Below, in pieces: positions 14,972-24,010 of a stretch of 46,400 bases of DNA. The notes beneath the pieces are model-generated. The model worked only from the letters and a program-made list of their open reading frames with translations. It was not told the origin of the DNA and did no database searches. This stretch comes from Acetobacteraceae bacterium (GTDB lineage Bacteria > Pseudomonadota > Alphaproteobacteria > Acetobacterales > Acetobacteraceae): assembly GCA_003164135.1 (NCBI GenBank), contig PLSD01000092.1:1-46400 (forward strand). The letters run 5' to 3'. A program made the translations under genes and the position numbers. Position 1 is the first letter of the stretch, and each line of letters begins with the position of its first letter.

Positions 14972-17647
14972 GTGGGATTTATCTCGACGGCGATTGAGCC
15001 CAAGCGCCCCGGAGGGGCTATTGTCGCACGTGAGCGGCTTCTCGGATTTCTGGAAGATATTGGCAAGTCCCGTGTGACAACGGTAAGCGCGCCGGCCGGT
15101 TACGGCAAAACCTCGGCGATGATGCAATGGGCTCAGAGTTTCGCGGAGCAGGGGCGCAAAGTTTTGTGGGTTGCCCCGCGTAAGGGCATTTCCACGGCGG
15201 AGAAATTCGTCTCCACTTTGACAGAAGCGTTTGTCCAGGGCGATTTTGTCTGGCCAACATTGCCGCGGGACAACTCGCCCGCAGAATATATTGCCGATTT
15301 GCTCGCTGCACAGCCAGAGCGTCCGGTTCTGGTGATTGACGATGCGCAGATGCTCACCCGCCCCATTTTGGATTTGATTGGCGATATCATCGCCATCGCG
15401 CGCGATTCTCTCACCACCATCATTGCCTCCCGTGGTTCGCCCCTGATCCAGGTTGCGCGGCTGCATTCGCTAGGTTTGTTGTACGAGGTGAAGGCGGACG
15501 ATCTGAAGTTTTCATATGACGATACGATGGAATTCATTGCCCGCAAATCCATTCCGCCAGTTGGGGATGAAGCGTTGCGTGAACTGGTTGACGAAACGGA
15601 TGGCTGGGCCGCGGGCATCGCAATGGCATGCGCGCGGATGCGTTTTCGCACGCCCTCGAGAACGAAGAGTTCCCCCAAGGCCGGCCCGCTTTCGGTCGAT
15701 ATTGAACAGTATTTTGTCGAGGAGGTGATGCGACCGCAGTCGGAGCAGGTGCGCAATTTTATTGTTAGTACCGCCATTTTGGACGAGCTGACGCCGAGCG
15801 CCTGCGTTGCCGTGACGGAACGCGATGACGGCCGGCAGATGCTGGAATTGATTGAGTCGGGAGGACTCTTTGTCGAATTGGTCGACGTGGAAAAGAGCAC
15901 TTATGTATATCATAAGCTTTTTCGTTCGATGGTGCTTCGACGCCTGAACAACTATGATCCCGAACGAGCCTGTGAACTGCACCGCTTGGCGAGCCAGCAT
16001 TTTGCCGCCACCGGCCAGTCGCTCCGGGCCATTGAACACGCGGCGCTTAGCAGGGATCAGATTTTTCTGGCGGATCAGCTTGACCTATTGGCAGAGCCGC
16101 TAACCTATGAGGGGCATTTGTACCGGATCGAGGAATTAAGCTCATCAATCCCTTGCTCGATCATGGCGACACGACCGATGCTTCTGCTGTCGCTGGCGTG
16201 GCGCAGTATCCGCCGGCTGAATTTCAGCTCGGCAGAGAAACTGATCGATCTCGCGAGCCAGCATGTTAATCGTTTGCAGGCGGAAGGAGCCATTGAGGAT
16301 TACCGTTATATGCATTTGCAACGTACGATCGATCACCGGCGCGTCATGCTGGATGCGGCGCTGGACGACATGCCGAAAGTTGAGCTTTCGGCAGCTAAAC
16401 TTCTCGCTGACCTGGGCGATAACTATGCGTATCTGAGCTGTACGCTGTTGGCGCAGCTTATGGCGGCGCGGCGTGAGCTGTATCACTTTCAGGACATCCA
16501 GAAGCTTGAAGCGGAAACACGGCGTGCCCTCAACCGCCCCGGTGCGGATTTCGCTTCGATTGCATTAAAAGCCTCGATCGCGCCGACGCTCGTGGTGCAA
16601 GGCAAGACCGATGCCGCCAAGCATTTCCTGGAAGAGGCGCTTACCCTCGCCTGTGCGCTGCAGGGGGAAGGTTCGGGGCTGGCAGCTTTGCCCGCTTTGC
16701 CGCTTGCGGAACTGCTTTACGATTGTGGCGACCTTGAGCAGGCGCGCAAGCTGGTGGATGCGCATATTCCCGTGGCGCGGCAGTGGGGCTTTATTGATCA
16801 GTTGTCAGCGGGACATCTGGTTCGCGCCAGGTTGGCGGTGGCGGCGGGCGATGTAGATGGCGCGCTGAAAGGGCTTGAGGAAGCCAATCTGATTGCCATT
16901 GAATGCGGGTTGGACCGTTTGCGGGCCTTGGTTGTGGCCGAGCAGGTGCGGATTCTCCTGCGCAACGGCCGGCCGGCTCAGGCGCAGGCGGTGTTCGACA
17001 ACAGCGCCCTGGCGCCAACCGCCGAGCCGTTGCCGACACTCAATCCGCTGCGGCGCAGTGAGAGCATCGCCATTGCGTGGCTCCGGCTGGAGATTCAAAA
17101 TCATCGTCTGGTCCGGGCCCGCAAAATCGCCAGTCGCTGGTGTGAGTTGGCGCGCCGCACGGGGGTACTGCGCTCCGTCGTGAGCTTTGAGCTGCTGCTG
17201 GCTGAAATTGCGGTTCAGGCAGGTAACCGTTCGGAGGCCCGGCGCGCGGTGCGCGAAGCCGTGTCACTTGCCGCGCCCACTGGCTGGACCCGGATTTTCC
17301 TGGATGAAGGCGATGTGATCGGCTCGCTGATTGTCGAAGCTTACGGCCAAGGTCCTGTTCTGGACACGCCGCCGGACCGGCTGGCGGCGAAGCTGGTGAA
17401 GGCTTTCAAAGGTGGGGCGGTGATTGAGCCGGAGGAGAATTGCGGTCTGGGCAGCAAGCTGGCCAACCGGGAGTTTGATATTCTCGGGATGGTCGCGGGT
17501 GGTCTGCGCAACCGTGAAATTGGCGACCGCCTCGGTCTGACCGAGGGAACCGTAAAGTGGTATATGCAGCAGATTTACGACAAATTGGGAGTTAGGCGCC
17601 GGCCACAGGCAGTTATGCGGGCGCGCCAGTTGGGTATCCTGGCTTGA
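14972..17647 (+). CDS. LuxR-family LAL (MalT-like) ATPase transcription regulator
   Basis: At 891 residues it has the size and layout of large ATP-binding LuxR regulators. The Walker A motif APAGYGKTS is near residue 40 and the Walker B-like VLVIDDAQ near 120. A long helical repeat region spans about 350-780. The C-terminal LuxR helix-turn-helix spans about 830-888 (LANREFDILGMVAGGLRNRE, then LTEGTVKWYMQQIYDKL). Such proteins bind an inducer through the helical repeats, oligomerise with ATP and activate transcription. The GTG start follows AGGAGG. It is the only large activator here and lies centrally, so it is the best candidate for the island's master regulator. Confidence 0.93.
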   Translation: MGFISTAIEPKRPGGAIVARERLLGFLEDIGKSRVTTVSAPAGYGKTSAMMQWAQSFAEQGRKVLWVAPRKGISTAEKFVSTLTEAFVQGDFVWPTLPRDNSPAEYIADLLAAQPERPVLVIDDAQMLTRPILDLIGDIIAIARDSLTTIIASRGSPLIQVARLHSLGLLYEVKADDLKFSYDDTMEFIARKSIPPVGDEALRELVDETDGWAAGIAMACARMRFRTPSRTKSSPKAGPLSVDIEQYFVEEVMRPQSEQVRNFIVSTAILDELTPSACVAVTERDDGRQMLELIESGGLFVELVDVEKSTYVYHKLFRSMVLRRLNNYDPERACELHRLASQHFAATGQSLRAIEHAALSRDQIFLADQLDLLAEPLTYEGHLYRIEELSSSIPCSIMATRPMLLLSLAWRSIRRLNFSSAEKLIDLASQHVNRLQAEGAIEDYRYMHLQRTIDHRRVMLDAALDDMPKVELSAAKLLADLGDNYAYLSCTLLAQLMAARRELYHFQDIQKLEAETRRALNRPGADFASIALKASIAPTLVVQGKTDAAKHFLEEALTLACALQGEGSGLAALPALPLAELLYDCGDLEQARKLVDAHIPVARQWGFIDQLSAGHLVRARLAVAAGDVDGALKGLEEANLIAIECGLDRLRALVVAEQVRILLRNGRPAQAQAVFDNSALAPTAEPLPTLNPLRRSESIAIAWLRLEIQNHRLVRARKIASRWCELARRTGVLRSVVSFELLLAEIAVQAGNRSEARRAVREAVSLAAPTGWTRIFLDEGDVIGSLIVEAYGQGPVLDTPPDRLAAKLVKAFKGGAVIEPEENCGLGSKLANREFDILGMVAGGLRNREIGDRLGLTEGTVKWYMQQIYDKLGVRRRPQAVMRARQLGILA

Positions 17648-17653
17648 CCTATC
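17648..17653 (-). promoter_or_regulatory. GATAGG motif (minus orientation) upstream of the cleavage enzyme
   Basis: CCTATC directly follows the stop codon of the LAL regulator and lies 65 bases upstream of the DUF849 gene. On the minus strand it reads GGATAGGTC. It could allow the LAL protein to act on the downstream cleavage/F420 genes; this rests on motif recurrence only. Confidence 0.28.
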
Positions 17654-17717
17654 CGGCGGCAGAGGGGCACCCTGGCGCCGGACGTCAGGCGGATAATTCA
17701 AATTTAAAGGGAGCCCG

Positions 17718-18647
17718 ATGCTCAAGGATAAAGTGATCATAAGTTGCGCGGTAACGGGGGCGATCCATACGCCTTCGATGTCGCCATATCTGCCAGTTAC
17801 GGCGCAGGAGATCGCGACCTCCGCGATTGAAGCGGCCGAGGCGGGTGCGGCGATCGTGCATCTACACGCGCGGAACCCGCAAACCGGGCAGCCGGATCAG
17901 GACCCGGTGTGGTTCAAGCCGTTCCTTGAAGTTATCAAGCAAAGTTCTGACGTGGTCATCAACCTCACCACCGGCGGCGCGCCGTGGATGACCGCCGACG
18001 ACCGCATCCGCCCCGCGGTACAATTCCAGCCGGAAATCGCCTCACTGAACATGGGCACGATGGGCTTTGGCCTGTTTCCCATGCTCAACCGCTTCAAGGA
18101 ATTCAAGCATGACTGGGAGCCTAAGGCGCTGGAAGCCTCGTGCGATCTGGTCTTCAAAAACACCTACGCGGACATCGAACATTCTCTCTCGGTGCTATCA
18201 CCCATGGGCGTGCGCTTCGAGTTCGAATGCTACGACACCAGCCATCTCTACAATCTGGCCTATTTTCACGACCGTGGCCTGGTGAAGGGACCGTTGTTCA
18301 TCCAGACCGTGTTTGGCATCCTCGGCGGCATCGGCGCGCACCCTGACGATGTGATGCACATGAAACGCACCGCCGACCGGCTGTTTGGCGACCAGTACAA
18401 ATGGTCCGTGCTTGGCGCCGGCGCCAAGCAGATGAAGGTGGTGGCAATGGCGGCCGCGATGGGCGGCAATGTCCGCGTCGGGTTGGAAGACTCACTTTGG
18501 GCCGGCAAGGGCCGCCTTGCCAAGTCGAATGCCGAACAGGTACGTATCGCGCGGCAGATCATCGAAGGACTTGGCCTCTCAGTGGCCACACCGGCGGAGG
18601 CACGGGAAATTCTGGCGTTGAAGGGCGGCGACCGCACGGCGATTTAA
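17718..18647 (+). CDS. Beta-keto acid cleavage enzyme (BKACE, DUF849)
   Basis: The 309-residue TIM-barrel protein of the DUF849 family has the Zn-binding HLHAR motif near residue 52, preceded by AEAGAAIV, then 'LTTGGAPWMTADDRI' and 'NVRVGLEDSL' near the end. Family reaction: acetyl-CoA plus a beta-keto acid gives acetoacetate (or analogue) and a new acyl-CoA. Here it could cut a beta-keto acid after ring opening. AAAGGGAG precedes the ATG. It lies between the LAL regulator and the F420 operon; the gap to fbiC is 81 bases with no terminator seen, so they may be co-transcribed. Confidence 0.9.
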   Translation: MLKDKVIISCAVTGAIHTPSMSPYLPVTAQEIATSAIEAAEAGAAIVHLHARNPQTGQPDQDPVWFKPFLEVIKQSSDVVINLTTGGAPWMTADDRIRPAVQFQPEIASLNMGTMGFGLFPMLNRFKEFKHDWEPKALEASCDLVFKNTYADIEHSLSVLSPMGVRFEFECYDTSHLYNLAYFHDRGLVKGPLFIQTVFGILGGIGAHPDDVMHMKRTADRLFGDQYKWSVLGAGAKQMKVVAMAAAMGGNVRVGLEDSLWAGKGRLAKSNAEQVRIARQIIEGLGLSVATPAEAREILALKGGDRTAI

Positions 18648-18728
18648 CGCGGAGGAGACTGGCCGCGTGGCCCGCCCCCTCCCATTTCCTTGGTGTCAAA
18701 GGCTCGAATTTTTGAAGGCGAATTGGAC

Positions 18729-21059
18729 ATGACCGGCATACCAGATCAAGCGGCTTTCGACTCCGCGGCAGCGGTGGATATTGTCCGGATGCTGGAGGGT
18801 GCCGCCCTCACGGACCTCACCGCCCGTGCCGAGGCAATGACGCTGGCGGCATTCGGCCGCCGCGTCACCTATTCCCGCAAAGTGTTCATCCCGCTGACCA
18901 AACTCTGCCGGGACGTGTGCCATTACTGCACCTTCGCGCAGATACCCAAATCCATTGGCGCCGCTTACCTATCCGCCGATGAAGTCCTCGCCATCGCCCG
19001 CGCCGGGGTTGCCGCCGGCTGCCGCGAGGCGCTGTTCACTTTGGGCGACCAGCCCGAGGCCCGTTACGCCGCCGCGCGCGAGGCCCTGACCGCACTCGGG
19101 CACCCAACCACGCTCTCCTACCTGTGCGCGATGGCCGAACTGGTACTGAGGGAAACTGGCCTGCTGCCGCACCTCAACCCCGGCCTGATGAACGCGGCCG
19201 ATTACGCTGCCCTGCGCCCGGTCTCCGCCTCCATGGGCATCATGCTGGAAACCGCGTCGGAGCGGCTGTCCGGGCCAGGCGGGCCGCATTACGGCTCGCC
19301 CGACAAACTCCCCGCTGCCCGCCTTGCCGCCATCGCCGCCGCTGGTGAGGCCCGCGTGCCCTTCACCACCGGCCTGCTCATCGGCATCGGTGAAACCCGC
19401 GCCGAGCGCATTGAGGCGCTGGTTGCCATCCGCGACCTGCAACGCCGTTACGGTCACATCCAGGAAGTCATCATCCAGAACTTCCGGGCCAAGCAGGACA
19501 CCAAAATGGCCAGCCACCCGGAGCCCTCGCTGGAAGAGCATTGCTGGACCATTGCGGTGGCACGGCTGATTCTGGGCCCGGAGATGACCATCCAGGCGCC
19601 ACCCAACCTGCAGCCCAACGAACTCGCTGCCCTGCTAAAAGCCGGCGTCAACGACTGGGGCGGCGTTTCTCCCGTTACGCCGGACCATGTGAACCCCGAA
19701 GCCCCCTGGCCGCACTTGGCAGCTTTGGCGGAGACCACGGCTGCGGCCGGGCGCCTGCTGGTGGAACGTCTGGCGATTGGCCCCGCCTTTGCTCAAGCGC
19801 CGGATATCTGGTTGGACAAATCCCTGGTGCAGCGTGTCCGCCGCATGGTGGATGGCCGTGGTCTGCCGGTGACCGATGCCTGGCACGCTGGTACCGGCGA
19901 TCAGATACCCGCACCCGCGCTGCATGCTGGCACCGTGTCGCCCGTTATTGATACCATCATCGCCCGCGCCTGTGCCGGTGTGTGTCTCAGCGAGGCGGAG
20001 ATCGTGCAGTTGTTCAACGCCGATGGCGTGGACGCGCAGCGCATTACCGCCGCCGCCGACGCCCTGCGCGCCGAGGTCGCGGGCGACAACATCACCTACG
20101 TCATCAACCGCAACATCAACTACACCAACATCTGCCTCTACAAATGCGGTTTTTGCGCCTTCTCGAAGGGCAGCACCAAGGCCGAGCGCGGCCCCGCCTA
20201 CAATATTGACCTCTCCGAGATCAGTGGCCGCGCCGTGGAGGCCTGGGCGCGCGGCGCCACCGAAGTCTGCCTGCAAGGCGGCATCCACCCGGATTACGAC
20301 GGCAACACCTACCTCAACATCGCCCGCTCCGTGCGCCAATCCACGCCCGGCATGCACATCCACGCCTTCTCCCCGCTGGAAGTCTGGCACGGCGCCACCA
20401 CACTTGGCCTGGACCTGGAAATCTACCTCGCCCAACTGCGCGACGCCGGGCTCTCCACACTTCCCGGCACGGCGGCGGAAATCCTCGACGACGAAATCCG
20501 CGACATCATCTGCCCGGACAAGCTCAACACCCAGCAATGGCTGGACGTCATGCGCGCCGCCCACCGCGTCGGCCTCAAATCCACCGCCACCATTATGTTC
20601 GGCCATACCGAGCGCTACGAGCACTGGGCCCGTCACCTGCTGCGCATCCGCGACTTGCAGGCGGAAACCGGCGGCTTCACCGAGTTCGTGCCACTGCCCT
20701 TCGTCCACATGGAAGCCCCGCTCTGGCGCAAGGGGCTGGCCCGCTCCGGCCCCAGCTGGCGCGAGGCGCTGCTGATGCACGCCGTCGCCCGTCTCGTGCT
20801 GCACCCGCTCATCCCCAACATCCAGGCCAGTTGGGTCAAACTCGGCGAGGCCGGCGTGCTCGCCGCCCTTAACGCCGGGGTCAACGACCTCGGCGGCGTG
20901 CTGATGGACGAATCCATTACCCGCGCCGCCGGCGGTCAGAACGGCCAGGCCTGCACGCCAGAGCGCATGCGCCACCTTGCGTCCCTGGTCGGCCGCCCCG
21001 CCGTGCAGCGCACCACCCTCTACAAGCCGGTGCCCATACTGGCTGAAACCGGCGACTAA
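18729..21059 (+). CDS. fbiC: FbiC: fused CofG-CofH, 7,8-didemethyl-8-hydroxy-5-deazariboflavin (Fo) synthase
   Basis: The 776-residue double radical-SAM protein has an N-terminal CofG half with CRDVCHYC (Cys60, 64, 67) and a C-terminal CofH half with CLYKCGFC (Cys469, 473, 476). Together they make the deazaflavin chromophore Fo from tyrosine and the pyrimidine precursor 5-amino-6-ribitylamino-uracil. The fused form is typical of actinobacteria and of bacteria that received F420 genes, whereas archaea have separate CofG and CofH. The chosen ATG follows GAAGG; an upstream TTG would add 13 unlikely residues. Third positions are strikingly C-rich compared with the genes on either side. Confidence 0.97.
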   Translation: MTGIPDQAAFDSAAAVDIVRMLEGAALTDLTARAEAMTLAAFGRRVTYSRKVFIPLTKLCRDVCHYCTFAQIPKSIGAAYLSADEVLAIARAGVAAGCREALFTLGDQPEARYAAAREALTALGHPTTLSYLCAMAELVLRETGLLPHLNPGLMNAADYAALRPVSASMGIMLETASERLSGPGGPHYGSPDKLPAARLAAIAAAGEARVPFTTGLLIGIGETRAERIEALVAIRDLQRRYGHIQEVIIQNFRAKQDTKMASHPEPSLEEHCWTIAVARLILGPEMTIQAPPNLQPNELAALLKAGVNDWGGVSPVTPDHVNPEAPWPHLAALAETTAAAGRLLVERLAIGPAFAQAPDIWLDKSLVQRVRRMVDGRGLPVTDAWHAGTGDQIPAPALHAGTVSPVIDTIIARACAGVCLSEAEIVQLFNADGVDAQRITAAADALRAEVAGDNITYVINRNINYTNICLYKCGFCAFSKGSTKAERGPAYNIDLSEISGRAVEAWARGATEVCLQGGIHPDYDGNTYLNIARSVRQSTPGMHIHAFSPLEVWHGATTLGLDLEIYLAQLRDAGLSTLPGTAAEILDDEIRDIICPDKLNTQQWLDVMRAAHRVGLKSTATIMFGHTERYEHWARHLLRIRDLQAETGGFTEFVPLPFVHMEAPLWRKGLARSGPSWREALLMHAVARLVLHPLIPNIQASWVKLGEAGVLAALNAGVNDLGGVLMDESITRAAGGQNGQACTPERMRHLASLVGRPAVQRTTLYKPVPILAETGD

Positions 21060-21076
21060 GCTTAACCTCACAACGG

Positions 21077-21745
21077 ATGGATTTGATGACAACCCAGAAG
21101 ACAATCGCCGTCATTGGCGGCACCGGCCACCTTGGCTCCGCTCTGGCCCGCCGCTGGGCGAAAGCCGGCCGCAAGGTCATCATCGGCTCGCGCGCTGCTG
21201 AATCCGCGCAAAAAGCCGCCGCCGAACTCGGTTTCGGCCTCACCGGCATGGCCAACGCGGACGCCGCCCAGGCGGCTGACCTCATCGTCGTCACCGTCCC
21301 CTTCGCCGCCCAGGCCGCGACCCTGGCGGACATCGCCCCGCACGTCACCGGCAAAATCGTCGTCGACACCACCGTGCCGCTGATGCCGCCCAAAGTCATG
21401 CAGGTGCAGCTCCCGGCCGAAGGCAGCGCCGCCCTGCGCGCGCAATCCCTGCTAGGTGAGGGCGTCACTCTGGTCTCCGCTTTTCACAACGTCGCCGCCC
21501 ACCGCCTTATCACTGACGACGAAATCGCCTGCGACATCCTGGTATTCGGCAACGACAAAGCCGCCCGTGGCGAAGTCGTGGCCCTGGCCAAGGCCGCCGG
21601 CCTGCGCGGCCTGCACGGCGGCGCCCTGGCCAACGCGGCGGCGGCGGAAGCCCTGACCTCGGTGCTCATCTTCCTCAACCGTACCTACAAGGTTGACGGT
21701 GCGGGCATCCAGATCACCGGCACGCTGATCGAGCCCGAAGTGTGA
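21077..21745 (+). CDS. fno: NADPH-dependent F420 reductase
   Basis: The 222-residue Rossmann protein of the Fno/NpdG family opens with IAVIGGTGHLGSALARRWA, followed by IIGSR, a NADP-phosphate-binding type segment. It also has VDTTVPLMPP and SAFHNVAAHRL, as in F420:NADP oxidoreductases. It transfers hydride between NADPH and F420, here most likely reducing F420 for the LLM enzymes. It sits 17 bases after fbiC and overlaps cofE by 4 bases (GTGA), which places cofactor recycling within the biosynthesis operon. ATG 21086 is an alternative start. Confidence 0.92.
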   Translation: MDLMTTQKTIAVIGGTGHLGSALARRWAKAGRKVIIGSRAAESAQKAAAELGFGLTGMANADAAQAADLIVVTVPFAAQAATLADIAPHVTGKIVVDTTVPLMPPKVMQVQLPAEGSAALRAQSLLGEGVTLVSAFHNVAAHRLITDDEIACDILVFGNDKAARGEVVALAKAAGLRGLHGGALANAAAAEALTSVLIFLNRTYKVDGAGIQITGTLIEPEV

Positions 21746-22500
21746 GCATCAGCCTCCACCCGCTCACCGGCATCGGGGAAATCCGCCCCGGCGACGACCT
21801 CGCCTGCATCCTGGCCCAGGCATTCACCGCCTCAGGGCTGTTACCCCAGCCCGGTGACGTTCTGGTGGTGACGCAGAAAATCGTCTCCAAGGCCGAAAAC
21901 CGCTTCGCCGACCTCGCCACCATCACCCCCGGCGCCGAGGCGCTGCGCCTGGCGGAAATCACCCGCAAGGATCCGCGTCTGGTCGAACTCGTGCTGGCGG
22001 AATCATCCGCCGTGGTGCGCGCGGTCCCGCACGTGCTCATCACCCGCCACCGCAGCGGCCATGTCATGGCCAACGCCGGCATAGACCGTTCCAACACCGG
22101 CACAGGTGCTGGCGAACACGCGTTGCTGCTGCCCCAGGACGCCGATGCCTCGGCCTCCGCCCTGCACACCGCCCTGGCGGCACACCTCACCCCGGTCCCC
22201 GCCATCGTCATTTCCGACAGCTTTGGCCGCCCCTGGCGCTACGGCGTGACCAACGTCGCCATCGGCGCCGCCGGCTTCCCCTCGCTGGTAGACCGCCGCG
22301 GCGACACCGACCGCGACGGCCGACTTCTCGAAGTCACCCAGATCGCGCTGGCCGACATGGTCGCCTCCGCCGCCGGCCTCGCCATGGGGGAAGCGGCCGA
22401 AAGTGTGCCCGCCGCCCTGGTCCGTGGCCTGCCCCTAGCCGGCGCCCCCTTGCCCGCCGCCGCTTTGGTCCGCCCCCTCAGCGAGGACCTCTTCCAGTGA
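21742..22500 (+). CDS. cofE: Coenzyme F420-0:L-glutamate ligase
   Basis: The 252-residue CofE-type ligase carries [14 protein letters not shown], the substrate loop [11 protein letters not shown], and [10 protein letters not shown] followed by [12 protein letters not shown], all family signatures. It adds gamma-linked glutamates to F420-0 using GTP. Its length matches stand-alone CofE; the C-terminal nitroreductase-like domain of mycobacterial FbiB is absent. It starts with GTG inside the fno stop and its stop overlaps cofD by 4 bases. Confidence 0.95.
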   Translation: MSISLHPLTGIGEIRPGDDLACILAQAFTASGLLPQPGDVLVVTQKIVSKAENRFADLATITPGAEALRLAEITRKDPRLVELVLAESSAVVRAVPHVLITRHRSGHVMANAGIDRSNTGTGAGEHALLLPQDADASASALHTALAAHLTPVPAIVISDSFGRPWRYGVTNVAIGAAGFPSLVDRRGDTDRDGRLLEVTQIALADMVASAAGLAMGEAAESVPAALVRGLPLAGAPLPAAALVRPLSEDLFQ

Positions 22501-23438
22501 CCCCGCGCGTTGTCGTCCTCACCGGTGGCGTCGGCGGCGCCAAGCTGGTGCTCGGCCTGGCGCAAATACTGCCGCCATCAAACCTCACCGCCATCGTCAA
22601 CACCGGCGACGATTTCACCCATCTCGGCCTCGCCATCTCCCCGGATATCGACACGCTGCTCTACACCCTCTCCGGCAAGGCCAACGCCGCGCAGGGCTGG
22701 GGGCGGGAAGGGGAGAGCTGGTCCTTCATGTCCGCCCTGCGCACGCTCGGCGGCGCCGACTGGTTCCAGCTAGGCGACGGTGACCTCGCCCTGCACATCC
22801 TGCGCACTGACGCCCGAGCCCAGGGACAGCCTCTCTCTCAGATCGTCGCCAACTTCGCGCAAGCCTGGAACGTCGGCCCCGCCGTGCTGCCGATGACGAA
22901 CGACCCCGTCGCCACCATGCTTACCACCGACGAAGGCGAGCTCGACTTCCAGCACTATTTCGTCGCACGCCGCTGTGCCCCTGTCGTCCGCGCCATCCGA
23001 TTCCAGGGCGCCGCCCAGGCCCGCCCGGCGCCCTGCGTGCTCGCCGCCATCGCCCAAGCCGACGCCATCCTTATCGCCCCCTCTAACCCGTACCTCAGCA
23101 TCGACCCGATCCTTGCCGTCCCGGGCATCGCTGCCGCCCTAGCCGGAGCAAAGGCCGCGGTCGTCGCCATCTCGCCCATAGTCGGCGGCCAGGCGGTCAA
23201 AGGTCCCACCGCCAAACTCATGGCCGAACTCGGCATCGCCATCACCAACACCGCCATCGCCACCCACTACCGCGCCGTCCTCAATGGCCTGCTGCTCGAC
23301 GAGCGCGATCCACCCGCCGACCCTGGTGTCACTTTCGCCACCGCAGACACGCTGATGCACACCCTTGAAGACCGCATCCGCGTGGCCCGCGCGGCCCTGG
23401 TGCTGGCTGAACAAATTTCCAAAAGCCGGCCCCAGTGA
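22497..23438 (+). CDS. cofD: 2-phospho-L-lactate (or analogue) transferase CofD/FbiA
   Basis: This is a 313-residue CofD. The N-terminal [21 protein letters not shown] and [13 protein letters not shown] motifs are diagnostic. It transfers the phospho-carboxylate unit from the guanylylated intermediate made by CofC onto Fo, giving F420-0 or a variant. GTG start in a 4-base overlap with cofE; 4-base overlap with cofC. Which C3 unit is used (2-phospholactate, phosphoenolpyruvate or 3-phosphoglycerate) cannot be read by eye. Confidence 0.95.
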   Translation: MTPRVVVLTGGVGGAKLVLGLAQILPPSNLTAIVNTGDDFTHLGLAISPDIDTLLYTLSGKANAAQGWGREGESWSFMSALRTLGGADWFQLGDGDLALHILRTDARAQGQPLSQIVANFAQAWNVGPAVLPMTNDPVATMLTTDEGELDFQHYFVARRCAPVVRAIRFQGAAQARPAPCVLAAIAQADAILIAPSNPYLSIDPILAVPGIAAALAGAKAAVVAISPIVGGQAVKGPTAKLMAELGIAITNTAIATHYRAVLNGLLLDERDPPADPGVTFATADTLMHTLEDRIRVARAALVLAEQISKSRPQ

Positions 23439-24010
23439 CGCAAGCTACAGGTTGGACGGCGATCATCCCGTTCAAGCCGGCAGGGACGCGCAAAACCCGT
23501 CTGGCAAACCACCTTTCCCCAGTGCAGCGCGACGATTTAAGTGAAAAACTCTTCTGGCACGTTGCCCAAACACTAGCCGCCACCCCCGGACTCACGCGCA
23601 TCGTTCTGCTTTCCAGCGCCAGAATGCCTGGTTGGGATGGTTTATGGCTGGCCGATGAGGGACGAGGTTTGAATGACGAATTGCGTCATGCGCGGCAAAG
23701 CCTCGGCGCGGAAAAACTGCTCGTCATTCACGCGGATCTGCCCTTCGTAACGCCCGAGGACACCAACTCGCTCATCGCCCAAGCGGAAGCTGGCTGCGCG
23801 ATTGCACCCGACCGGCATGGAGTAGGCACCAATGCGCTTGCCCTGCGCGATGCCACCGGCTTTACCTTCGCCTTTGGCGAGAACAGCTTTAAGCGCCATA
23901 TCGACGCAGCAAAAAACCGGGCGCTTATTGTCGAGCGGCCCGGGTTTTCCCTCGATATCGATACCCAGGCCGATCTCGATCTGGCGACCAGCCAGGGGCT
24001 TTTGGCTTAG
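23435..24010 (+). CDS. cofC: Guanylyltransferase CofC/FbiD for F420 synthesis
   Basis: The 191-residue protein has the nucleotidyltransferase start IIPFKPAGTRKTRLA and the later LLVIHADLPFV (metal-binding Asp), GCAIAPDRHGVGTNALAL and FSLDIDTQADL, as in CofC. It activates the C3 phospho-acid with GTP. Unlike the four genes before it, its codons are less C-rich. The gene ends 4 bases into the convergent flavin monooxygenase gene, so no terminator follows. Confidence 0.92.
   Translation: MTQATGWTAIIPFKPAGTRKTRLANHLSPVQRDDLSEKLFWHVAQTLAATPGLTRIVLLSSARMPGWDGLWLADEGRGLNDELRHARQSLGAEKLLVIHADLPFVTPEDTNSLIAQAEAGCAIAPDRHGVGTNALALRDATGFTFAFGENSFKRHIDAAKNRALIVERPGFSLDIDTQADLDLATSQGLLA

Noticed and set aside
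19635..21104. A 489-codon open frame on the minus strand opposite fbiC
   Set aside because: It is the shadow of a GC-rich, C-ending coding sequence. It has no family motif, and the plus strand has both radical-SAM Cys motifs.
4912..24010. A picrate/nitrophenol (npd-type) degradation pathway
   Set aside because: F420 reductase plus LLM genes recall npd clusters, but the P450s, Rieske dioxygenase, LuxE/LuxC and the MaoC set do not fit that pathway.
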